NCBI GenBank assembly: GCA_019117325.1 | Contig: DWZY01000286.1 | Location: 1-43,589 of the forward strand | Length of the DNA stretch: 43,589 nucleotides | Direction: 5' to 3' | Source: Candidatus Brevibacterium intestinigallinarum | GTDB lineage: Bacteria; Actinomycetota; Actinomycetes; Actinomycetales; Brevibacteriaceae | In this document: positions 6,478 to 13,993 of the stretch, piece by piece | Position numbering within the stretch: the first letter of the stretch is position 1 | Layout: each line of letters starts with the position of its first letter | Made by a program: the position numbers and the translations under genes | Notes under the pieces: model-generated | What the model was told of the DNA's origin: nothing | Database searches by the model: none | Seen by the model: only the letters and a program-made list of their open reading frames with translations

Positions 6478-8143
6478 GGGCCCCGCCGAGTCCGCGGCCC
6501 CGATCGGGTCCGCGGCGCAGCGCGTGCTCGTCCTGATCGTTCCCGACTGGTCCGCGCTCGCGGCGGCGCTGGCGGCGGATGCGCTTCCCACCGCCCCGGT
6601 CGCCGTCATGCACGCGAACCGTGTGGTCTCCGCCAACGCACCGGCACGTGCCCGCGGGGTCGACTCCGGCATGACAGTGCGCGCGGCGCGGGGGCGCTGC
6701 CCGGAGCTGCTCCTCGCACCCCGGGAGGCAGAGACGGAGGCGCGCCTCTTCGCGGCCGCCGCGCAGGCGCTGGACGACGCGGTGGCCCGCTTCACCGTCC
6801 TGGGGCCCGGCGCCGTGAGCATCCCGGCGGATTCGCTGCGGCACACCCATGCGGATGAGAGCGCCGCCGTCGAGCACCTCCTGAATGCCCTCACGGAGCG
6901 CACCGGCTGGGAGTTCCTGCCTGGCATCGCGGACACGCCCTTCGCCGCCCTGCTGGCCGCGCGCACCGCCACGCGCGTGGAGCCCGGTCGCACCGGGGAG
7001 TTCCTGGCCGCGCAGCCCACCCGCGCGCTCGACGCGGCGCTCGTCCTCGACGAGACCCTCGAGCCCTCCGTCCTCAGCGATCTGGTGAGCGTGCTCGAGC
7101 GGCTGGGCCTGCGCACCCTGGGCGCGTTCGCGGACCTCGACCCGGCGGACGTCGGCACCCGGTTCGGACCCCTGGGCCTGCGGCTGCGCGACCTGGCCCG
7201 AGGCCGCGGGCACCGCGGTCTGCGCGATCACAGCCGCGCGGAGGACCTCGTCGTCGAGGTGCCGCTGGATCCTCCGACTCCACGCACCGACGTCCTCGCG
7301 TTCCGGGCCCGCGCCGCCGCGGCCCAGCTCTTCACGGAGGTCCGCCGCCGCGCCCTCGTCTGCACGCAGGTGACGATCCGCCTCACCGCGACAGGCGGGC
7401 AGGTGAGCGAGCGGACGTGGCGCCTCGAGGACATGTCGGACAACCGCGTCGCCGACCGCGCGCGCTGGCAGGCGGAGGGCTGGCTGACAGCGCAGCCGGC
7501 AGCGAAGCGCACCTCGGGACAGGCCGCGAACCCAGTCCCGACCTCGGACCCAGCCCTGGCCTCGGATCCAGCCCCGACCTCGGACACGGACGAGGGCATC
7601 GCCCTCCTCACTCTCCTCGCGGCAGAGCTCGCCACACCGCTCGCCACCCAGCGCAGCCTCCTGGACCGGAGCAGCGGTGCGGTGGCCCACAGCCTCGAGC
7701 GCCTGCAGGGCCTCTTCGGCCTCGACGCGGTCCTGGTCCCCGGCCTCCAGGGCGGCAGAGACCCGCAGGAGACGAACCTCTGGACACCCTGGCAGCAGGC
7801 ACCGCGCCCGGATCGCGACCCCGAGGCCCCCTGGCCCGGGGCGATCCCCGCGCCGCACCCGGTCCGCATCCTCCGCACCCCGGTGGAGCTGCTCGACACC
7901 GCGGGTGCGCCGGTCGTCGCCCGCTCCACGGGCCTGGACTCCGCGCCCGCCACCCTGCGGATCCCCGGGGCGGGCGCCCACCGGATCGTCGACCACTCGT
8001 CGCCGTGGCCGGTCGAGACCGGCTGGTGGGATCCCGCACTCCGGCAGCGGCGGGTGCGCCTCCAAGTGCTCGCCGAGGACGGCGCGGCCTTCCTCCTCTG
8101 CCGTGAGGACGGCCAGTGGCAGCTCGTGGGGGAGTACGCATGA
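6470..8143 (+). CDS. imuB: ImuB, catalytically inactive Y-family polymerase homologue
   Basis: A 557-residue DinB-like protein acting as the hub that links ImuA', DnaE2 and the beta clamp during translesion synthesis. The N-terminal palm reads RVLVLIVPDWSALAAAL (residues 18-34), where active Y-family enzymes have an acidic DxD motif. The second acidic motif is also lost (AVSIPADSL instead of SIDE), so it cannot polymerise, as known for ImuB. Helix-hairpin-helix-like LGAFADLDPADVGTRFGPLG lies near residue 220. A linker of SDPALASDPAPTSD repeats (about residues 350-370) separates the finger region from the C-terminal domain. I do not see the mycobacterial QLPLWG clamp motif; QRSLL at 394-398 may replace it. 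It overlaps imuA' and is 13 bases from dnaE2. Confidence 0.9.
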   Translation: MSEGPAESAAPIGSAAQRVLVLIVPDWSALAAALAADALPTAPVAVMHANRVVSANAPARARGVDSGMTVRAARGRCPELLLAPREAETEARLFAAAAQALDDAVARFTVLGPGAVSIPADSLRHTHADESAAVEHLLNALTERTGWEFLPGIADTPFAALLAARTATRVEPGRTGEFLAAQPTRALDAALVLDETLEPSVLSDLVSVLERLGLRTLGAFADLDPADVGTRFGPLGLRLRDLARGRGHRGLRDHSRAEDLVVEVPLDPPTPRTDVLAFRARAAAAQLFTEVRRRALVCTQVTIRLTATGGQVSERTWRLEDMSDNRVADRARWQAEGWLTAQPAAKRTSGQAANPVPTSDPALASDPAPTSDTDEGIALLTLLAAELATPLATQRSLLDRSSGAVAHSLERLQGLFGLDAVLVPGLQGGRDPQETNLWTPWQQAPRPDRDPEAPWPGAIPAPHPVRILRTPVELLDTAGAPVVARSTGLDSAPATLRIPGAGAHRIVDHSSPWPVETGWWDPALRQRRVRLQVLAEDGAAFLLCREDGQWQLVGEYA

Positions 8144-8156
8144 GGAGGGCGCACGC

Positions 8157-11100
8157 ATGAGCGGCTTCAACCCGCGGACTCCCTGGTCGGAGCTCGAGCG
8201 CCGGCTCTCCGACCGTGCGGCACCGGCCGATCGTCCGGTCTCGGTCGGCTCCTGGGGCCGTCCCTCCCGGATCGTGCCGGCCGGTGCGGAACCAGCGACG
8301 CCTGCTCGCGTCCCCGCGGGGACGCCCTATGCGGAGCTGCACGTCCATTCGGACTTCAGCTTCCTCGACGGCGCGTCGGAGCCGGAGGAGCTCGTGGAGA
8401 CCGCGGTCGAGGCTGGACTGGCCGGTCTGGCGCTCACCGATCACAACGGCCTCTACGGCGCCCCCCGCTTCGCTGCGGCCGCCGCGGAAGCAGGCATACC
8501 CACCGTGTTCGGCTCAGAGCTGTCGATCGGGCTCACCGAGCGCATCCCCGGCCAGGTCGACCCGGACGCGGAGCACCTCCTCGTGCTGGCCCGCGGCGTC
8601 GAGGGGTACCGGCGCCTGTCCGCGGCCATCACCCGCGCGAACCTGCGCGGGGAGAAGAACCGGCCGGTCTTCCATGCGGAGGAGCTGCACGAGGAGGCCC
8701 GCACCTCGGGCGCGTGGCAGCTGCTGACGGGCTGCCGGAAGGGGCCGCTCGCCCGGGCGCTCGCGGACCCGCAGGACCCGGACGGAGGACTCACGGCGCT
8801 GAGCCGGCTGCGCGATGCGGTCGGTCCGGACAACCTCGCGGTCGAGCTCACCCGCCACGGCCTGCCGGACGACGATGAGCGCATCCGCCACCTCGTCGAC
8901 CTCGCCGAGCGCACCGGCCTGCCCGCGGTCGCGACGAACGCGGTGCACTACGCCACCCGCGCCCGCCATCGCGACGCCCAGGTGCGCGCCGCCGTGCGCT
9001 CCCGGCGCAGCCTCGACGCGATGGCGGGCTGGCTGCCGCCCACGGCCTCGGCACGCATCCACTCGGGTGACGAGATGCTCGCGCGCTTCCCCCGGGAGGC
9101 CCTCGCGCAGTCGGTGCGCATCAGCGCCGAGGCCGCCTTCAGCCTCCGTGCCGCCGCACCCCGCCTGCCGGCCGCGCCCCTCCCGGAGGGCCGCTCCGAA
9201 TCCGCGCACCTCCACGATCTCGTCGCCGCGGGCGCTCTGCACCGCTACGGCTCCCGAGCGGTGTCCCCGGAGGCGTGGGCACAGATCGACCGCGAGCTCG
9301 AGACGATCGAGGGGATGGGCTTCTGCGGCTACTTCCTCATCGTGCAGGACATCGCCCGGTACTGCCGCGACCACGACATCTTCTGCCAGGGGCGGGGATC
9401 GGCCGCGAACTCGGCCGTCTGCTACGTCCTGGGCATCACCGCGGTCGATGCGGTGCGGTTCGGCCTCCTGTTCGACCGCTTCCTCACCCCGGACCGCGCG
9501 GGCTACCCGGACATCGACATCGACATCGAGTCCGGTCGCCGCGAGGAGGTCATCCAGTACGTCTACGACCACTACGGGCGCGACCGGGCGGCCCAGGTGG
9601 CCAACGTCATCACCTATCGGGCGAAGTCGGCGGTCCGCGATGCGGCCGCGGCGCTGGGCTACGGCCCGGGCCAGCAGGACGCGTTCTCGAAGGGGCTCCA
9701 CCGCTGGGGCAGCCTGCCCTCGGCCGAGGACAGCGGCGTGCCGGCACCGGTCCTCGCCGCGGCCTCGAACCTCCTCGACACGCCCCGGCACCTGGGCATC
9801 CACTCCGGCGGCATGATCCTCGCGGACCGGCCGATCGGCGAGGTCGTCCCGATCGAGCCCGCCACGATGAAGGACCGCACCGTCGTCCAGTGGGACAAGG
9901 ACGACTGCGCCGCGATGGACCTCGTGAAGTTCGACCTGCTGGGGCTCGGCATGCTGACGGCGCTGCACGAGATGGTCGACCTCATCGCCCGGCACACGGG
10001 CAAGCGGATCGACCGGGCAGAGATCCCGCAGGAGGACCCGGCCGTCTTCGACATGCTGTGCGCCGCGGACGCGGTGGGGGTCTTCCAGGTCGAGTCCCGC
10101 GCCCAGATCGGCACGCTGCCTCGGCTGGCCCCGCGCAACTTCTACGATCTGGCCGTCCAGGTCGCGCTCATCCGCCCGGGCCCCATCCAGGGCGGCTCCG
10201 TCCATCCCTACATCCGCCGGCGGCAGCAGAAGGAGGAGGTCACGTACCTCCACCCGCTGCTGCGCCGCAGCCTCGAGAAGACGCTGGGCGTGCCCCTGTT
10301 CCAGGAGCAGCTCATGCAGATGGCGATGGATGTGGGCGGGTTCTCAGGTGCGGATGCGGACGAGCTGCGCCGCGCGATGGGCGCGCGGCGCTCGCAGGAG
10401 CGCATGCGCAGGCTCTCCGAGCGCTTCCTCGCCGGTGCTGCGGCCCGCGGCGTGGAGGAGTCCATCGCACAGCGGATCTTCGACAAGATCGCGGCCTTCG
10501 CGAACTACGGCTTCCCCGAGTCCCACGCGATCAGCTTCGCGAACCTCGTGTACGACTCCGCCTGGCTCAAGCGCCATCACCACGCGGCGTTCACCGCGGG
10601 GCTGCTGCGCGCCCAGCCCATGGGCTTCTACTCCCCGCAGTCGCTGCTGGCCGATGCCCGCCGCCACGGCGTGGGCGTCCGACCCGTCGACGTGAATGCG
10701 TCGAGGGTGCTCGCGGACCTCGAGCCGGACCCCGAGTCCGGCGGGGGCTGGCCCGACGCCGCGGGCGGGCTCGCGATCCGCGTGGGGCTCGCCTCCGTGC
10801 GCGATCTGGGGGAGGACGGCGCCGAGGCCGTCGTCACCGCACGCGCGGACGGCCCCTTCTCCTCCGTGGGCGACCTCGCGCAGCGCACCGGCCTGCCGGC
10901 CCGCGCGCTCGAGGGACTCGCGACCGCGGGCGCGTTCGCCTCGCTGGGACTCGAGCGCCGGCAGGCGCTCTGGGTGGCCGGCGGGCAGTCGGGTGCATCA
11001 CCGGCGACGCTGCCCGGGACCTCGGGACCGGAGACCGCCCCCGCGCTGCCCGGCATGGATGCCTTCGAGACGACCCTCGCGGAGCTGTGGGCGACCGGCG

Positions 11101-11501
11101 TGACGGTCGAGGGGTACCCCACCGAGGTCCTGCGCGAGTCCCTGCGCGCCCGCGGGTACGGATCGACACGCGACGCAGGCGCGGCGAGTGACGGGGTCCG
11201 CGTGACGATCGCCGGCATCGTCACCCACCGGCAGCGGCCGTCGACCGCGGACGGGATCACGTTCTTCAACCTCGAGGACGAGTTCGGGATGCTCAACGTC
11301 GTGTGCTCGCCCGGTCTCATGCAGCGCCACCGGTCGATCGCGCTCACGAAGAACGTGCTCGCGGTGACCGGCCGCATCCAGCGGGCGATGGGGGCCGATC
11401 GTCCCGACGGATCGCCCGGGGAGGCGGTCGTGAGCCTCTACGCGCACCGGCTCGTGCCCATCGCGACGGACATCGCTCCGCGTGCTCGTGACTTCCAGTG
11501 A
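8157..11501 (+). CDS. dnaE2: Error-prone DNA polymerase III alpha subunit
   Basis: This 1114-residue C-family polymerase is the DnaE2/ImuC type, close to the usual 1050-1100 residues. The N-terminal PHP domain begins AELHVHSDFSFLDG near residue 58 and continues GLALTDHNGLYG. The palm has GYPDIDIDIESGRR with catalytic Asp452/Asp454 and a third candidate Asp593 in VKFDLLGLGML. The fingers contain FANYGFPESHAISFANLVY, and the OB-fold VTIAGIVTHRQRPSTADGITFFNLED lies near residue 1015. It lacks a DnaE1-type C-terminal tau-binding extension. GAGGAGGG precedes the ATG at 8157. It performs mutagenic lesion bypass with ImuA' and ImuB and should be induced by DNA damage through the LexA box at 5657. 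Confidence 0.95.
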   Translation: MSGFNPRTPWSELERRLSDRAAPADRPVSVGSWGRPSRIVPAGAEPATPARVPAGTPYAELHVHSDFSFLDGASEPEELVETAVEAGLAGLALTDHNGLYGAPRFAAAAAEAGIPTVFGSELSIGLTERIPGQVDPDAEHLLVLARGVEGYRRLSAAITRANLRGEKNRPVFHAEELHEEARTSGAWQLLTGCRKGPLARALADPQDPDGGLTALSRLRDAVGPDNLAVELTRHGLPDDDERIRHLVDLAERTGLPAVATNAVHYATRARHRDAQVRAAVRSRRSLDAMAGWLPPTASARIHSGDEMLARFPREALAQSVRISAEAAFSLRAAAPRLPAAPLPEGRSESAHLHDLVAAGALHRYGSRAVSPEAWAQIDRELETIEGMGFCGYFLIVQDIARYCRDHDIFCQGRGSAANSAVCYVLGITAVDAVRFGLLFDRFLTPDRAGYPDIDIDIESGRREEVIQYVYDHYGRDRAAQVANVITYRAKSAVRDAAAALGYGPGQQDAFSKGLHRWGSLPSAEDSGVPAPVLAAASNLLDTPRHLGIHSGGMILADRPIGEVVPIEPATMKDRTVVQWDKDDCAAMDLVKFDLLGLGMLTALHEMVDLIARHTGKRIDRAEIPQEDPAVFDMLCAADAVGVFQVESRAQIGTLPRLAPRNFYDLAVQVALIRPGPIQGGSVHPYIRRRQQKEEVTYLHPLLRRSLEKTLGVPLFQEQLMQMAMDVGGFSGADADELRRAMGARRSQERMRRLSERFLAGAAARGVEESIAQRIFDKIAAFANYGFPESHAISFANLVYDSAWLKRHHHAAFTAGLLRAQPMGFYSPQSLLADARRHGVGVRPVDVNASRVLADLEPDPESGGGWPDAAGGLAIRVGLASVRDLGEDGAEAVVTARADGPFSSVGDLAQRTGLPARALEGLATAGAFASLGLERRQALWVAGGQSGASPATLPGTSGPETAPALPGMDAFETTLAELWATGVTVEGYPTEVLRESLRARGYGSTRDAGAASDGVRVTIAGIVTHRQRPSTADGITFFNLEDEFGMLNVVCSPGLMQRHRSIALTKNVLAVTGRIQRAMGADRPDGSPGEAVVSLYAHRLVPIATDIAPRARDFQ
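8309..8324. repeat. Dispersed 16-base palindrome, copy 3
   Basis: CGTCCCCGCGGGGACG lies in the 5' part of dnaE2, again reading VPAGT, and is flanked so that the palindrome extends to 18 bases. Third identical copy within 4.6 kb. Confidence 0.7.
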
Positions 11502-11533
11502 CGGATGGTGACGCACTCCCACCAGAAGTATGA

Positions 11534-11618
11534 CGATTCGTGACGCAGGACGGGCGGGGCCCGCCCCCGTCGGCCACGATGAGTCGTGACCCCGTCATCG
11601 AGTCGTGATCCCGTCATC
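11534..11618 (+). promoter_or_regulatory. Repeated GA(T/G)TCGTGA motifs upstream of metY
   Basis: Three copies of GA(T/G)TCGTGA occur at 11535-11543, 11581-11589 and 11600-11608. The last two lie in a tandem duplication of a 19-base unit, GAGTCGTGACCCCGTCATC (11581-11599 and 11600-11618, one mismatch). The array ends 15 bases before the metY ATG, a plausible operator or promoter-proximal site for methionine control. No regulator is assigned. Confidence 0.4.
11549..11571. terminator. GC-rich hairpin after dnaE2
   Basis: GACGGGCGGGGCCCGCCCCC folds into a very stable stem, with GGGCG/CGCCC at the tip and GACG/CGTC at the base and a small bulge. It is 47 bases past the dnaE2 stop, with no U-tract. 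It may end the mutasome transcript or belong to the metY leader. Confidence 0.35.
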
Positions 11619-11633
11619 CGCGAAGGAGCTCCC

Positions 11634-12944
11634 ATGACAGCGTTCGAGACACTCCAGATCCACGCCGGCCAGGAGCCCGACTCCCAGACCGGTGCCCGCG
11701 CGCTCCCGATCTACCAGACCACCTCCTTCGTCTTCGACTCGCAGAAGACCGCCGCGGACCGCTTCGCGCTCGCGGAGCTGGGGCCCATCTACACCCGTCT
11801 GGGCAACCCCACGAACGAGGCCGTCGAGGCCCGCGTGGCAGCCCTCGAGGGCGGCGTCGGAGCAGTGCTCGTCTCCTCCGGCCAGTCCGCGGAGTTCCTC
11901 GCGATCCTCAACGTCGCGGGCGCGGGCGATCACATCGTCGCGAGCGCCAGCCTCTACGGCGGCACCTACAACCTCTTCGCGGTCACACTGCCCAAGCTGG
12001 GCATCGAGACCACGTTCGTCGACGCGAGCGATCCGCAGGCGTGGAAGGACGCAGTCCGCGACAACACGAAGCTGTTCTTCGCGGAGTCCATCGCCAACCC
12101 CCGCTCGGAGGTCCTCGACATCCGCACGGTCGCGGACCTCGCGCACGGAGCCGGCGTGCCGCTCATCGTCGACAACACGATGGCGACGCCGTACCTCGTC
12201 CGCCCGATCGAGCACGGCGCAGACGTCGTCGTCCACTCCGCCACGAAGTTCCTGGGCGGCCACGGCACCTCGATCGCCGGCGTCATCGTGGACTCCGGCC
12301 GCTTCGACTACAGCCAGGACCCCGCGCGCTTCCCGGGCTTCAACGAGCCGGACGAGTCCTACAACGGCCTCGTGTACGCCCGTGATCTGGGGCCGGACTC
12401 CGCCTTCGGAGCGAACGTCTCGTACGGCATCAAGATCCGCGTCCAGCTCCTGCGCGACCTGGGTCCGGCCGCCTCGCCGTTCAACGCGTTCCTCATCGCG
12501 CAGGGACTCGAGACGCTCAGCCTGCGCATCGAGCGCCACGTGGAGAACGCGAAGAAGGTCGTCGACTTCCTGGACGGCCACGCACAGGTGGAGCGGATCC
12601 AGTTCGCGGGCCACCCCTCCAGCCCCTGGTACGAGCTGGGGCAGACCTACCTGCCGAAGGGCGCGGGCTCGGTCCTGGGCTTCGACATCGCGGGCGGCTT
12701 CGACGCCGCGGTCGCGTTCGTCGATGCGCTCGAGCTCCACTCGCACGTCGCGAACATCGGCGACGTCCGCTCCCTCGTCATCCACCCGGCCTCGACGACG
12801 CACTCGCAGCTCGACGGCGACGCGCTCGCGAAGGCCGGCGTGAGCCAGGGCTTCGTCCGCCTCGCGGTGGGGCTCGAGGGCATCGAGGACATCCTCGCGG
12901 ATCTCGAGAAGGGCTTCGCAGCCGCCGCCCGGGTGGCTTCGTGA
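11634..12944 (+). CDS. metY: O-acetylhomoserine sulfhydrylase
   Basis: This 436-residue PLP enzyme of the Cys/Met metabolism family makes homocysteine from O-acetylhomoserine and sulfide. The opening FETLQIHAGQEPDSQTGARALPIYQTTSFVF and the length (about 430, longer than the 380-400 of cystathionine synthases) are typical of MetY. The PLP lysine is Lys205 in VVHSATKFLGGHGT. VDNTMATPYL provides the Asp that contacts the pyridine nitrogen, and YTRLGNPTN the phosphate-binding residues. AAGGAG precedes the ATG at 11634. It is followed by metX with only an 11-base gap, giving a two-gene methionine operon in which the downstream product supplies the substrate. Confidence 0.93.
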   Translation: MTAFETLQIHAGQEPDSQTGARALPIYQTTSFVFDSQKTAADRFALAELGPIYTRLGNPTNEAVEARVAALEGGVGAVLVSSGQSAEFLAILNVAGAGDHIVASASLYGGTYNLFAVTLPKLGIETTFVDASDPQAWKDAVRDNTKLFFAESIANPRSEVLDIRTVADLAHGAGVPLIVDNTMATPYLVRPIEHGADVVVHSATKFLGGHGTSIAGVIVDSGRFDYSQDPARFPGFNEPDESYNGLVYARDLGPDSAFGANVSYGIKIRVQLLRDLGPAASPFNAFLIAQGLETLSLRIERHVENAKKVVDFLDGHAQVERIQFAGHPSSPWYELGQTYLPKGAGSVLGFDIAGGFDAAVAFVDALELHSHVANIGDVRSLVIHPASTTHSQLDGDALAKAGVSQGFVRLAVGLEGIEDILADLEKGFAAAARVAS

Positions 12945-12955
12945 CAGGAGGTCCC

Positions 12956-13993
12956 GTGACGGCGGAGGCACCCGCGGCCACACACCGGTCGACGACGGCG
13001 CAGCTGGGCCCGCTCACCCTCGAGACGGGGGTCGTGCTGCCCGAGGTCGTCCTCACGTACGACACGTACGGCACCCTGTCGCCGCAGGCGGACAACGCGA
13101 TCCTGCTCGAGCACGCGCTCACGGGCGATTCGCACGCGCACGAGTGGTGGCCCGGGCTCATCGGCCCCGGCCGCCCGCTCGACACGGACCGCTGGTTCGT
13201 CGTGTGCGCGAACGTGCTGGGCGGCTGCTCGGGATCGACGGGACCGCTCACCCCCGGCCCGGACGGGTCGCCGTGGGGCGCGGACTTCCCCCGCATCTCG
13301 ATCCGCGACACCGTGCAGGCGGAGCTGCTGCTGGCCGACCTCCTGGGCATCGACCGGTGGCAGGCCGTGCTGGGCGGATCGATGGGCGGGGCCCGCGCGC
13401 TGGAGACCGCACTGCTCGCCCCCGACCGGGTCGCGCGCTCCGGGATCTTCGCCGCCCCCGCGTTCTCCGATGCGGACCAGATCGCCTGGGGCCACATCCA
13501 GGTCGAGGCGATCCGGACAGATCCGGTGCGGGGCCTCGGCATCGCCCGCCAGATCGCGCACCTCACCTACCGTGCGGACGCAGAGCTCAACCACCGGTTC
13601 GGTGCACGGCAGCAGAGCACCGACCGGCCGGCGGAGGAGCCGGGGGACCGCTACTACGCGATCCAGAGCTACCTCGATCACCAGGCCGGGAAGCTCATGG
13701 GCCGCTTCGACGCGGACTCGTACGTGACCCTGTCTCGGGCGCTCATGGACCACGACGTCCGCCGAGGCCGTTCACAGGACCTGCGCAGAGCGCTGGCGGG
13801 GGCGGGCGGCAGCTTCCTCGTCGCCGCGGTCTCGAGCGACCGCCTCTACACCCCCGCGCAGGTGCGCCTGCTCGCCGACAGCCTGCCCGCTGGGACCTCC
13901 TTCCGGACGATCACCAGCTGGGCGGGCCACGACGGCTTCCTGACCGAGGCCGATCAGGTCGCCGCACTCATCGGCGAGCTGCTCGCTTCCTGA
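12956..13993 (+). CDS. metX: Homoserine O-acetyltransferase
   Basis: A 345-residue alpha/beta hydrolase-fold enzyme that activates homoserine with acetyl-CoA for direct sulfhydrylation by MetY. The family signatures are LEHALTGDSHA, NVLGGCSGSTGP and the nucleophile elbow GGSMGG with Ser142. The charge relay is completed by Asp in SSDRLYTPAQ and His in WAGHDGFL near the C-terminus. I chose GTG 12956 because AGGAGG (12946-12951) is ideally placed for it; the in-frame GTG at 12941 has no site. It is slightly shorter than the common 370 residues, with a compact lid. The last 26 bases overlap the convergent acyl-CoA dehydrogenase gene. Confidence 0.93.
   Translation: MTAEAPAATHRSTTAQLGPLTLETGVVLPEVVLTYDTYGTLSPQADNAILLEHALTGDSHAHEWWPGLIGPGRPLDTDRWFVVCANVLGGCSGSTGPLTPGPDGSPWGADFPRISIRDTVQAELLLADLLGIDRWQAVLGGSMGGARALETALLAPDRVARSGIFAAPAFSDADQIAWGHIQVEAIRTDPVRGLGIARQIAHLTYRADAELNHRFGARQQSTDRPAEEPGDRYYAIQSYLDHQAGKLMGRFDADSYVTLSRALMDHDVRRGRSQDLRRALAGAGGSFLVAAVSSDRLYTPAQVRLLADSLPAGTSFRTITSWAGHDGFLTEADQVAALIGELLAS

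Noticed and set aside
11502..11633. SAM riboswitch before metY
   Set aside because: The region has short direct repeats and one GC hairpin but none of the conserved cores I know of SAM riboswitch classes.
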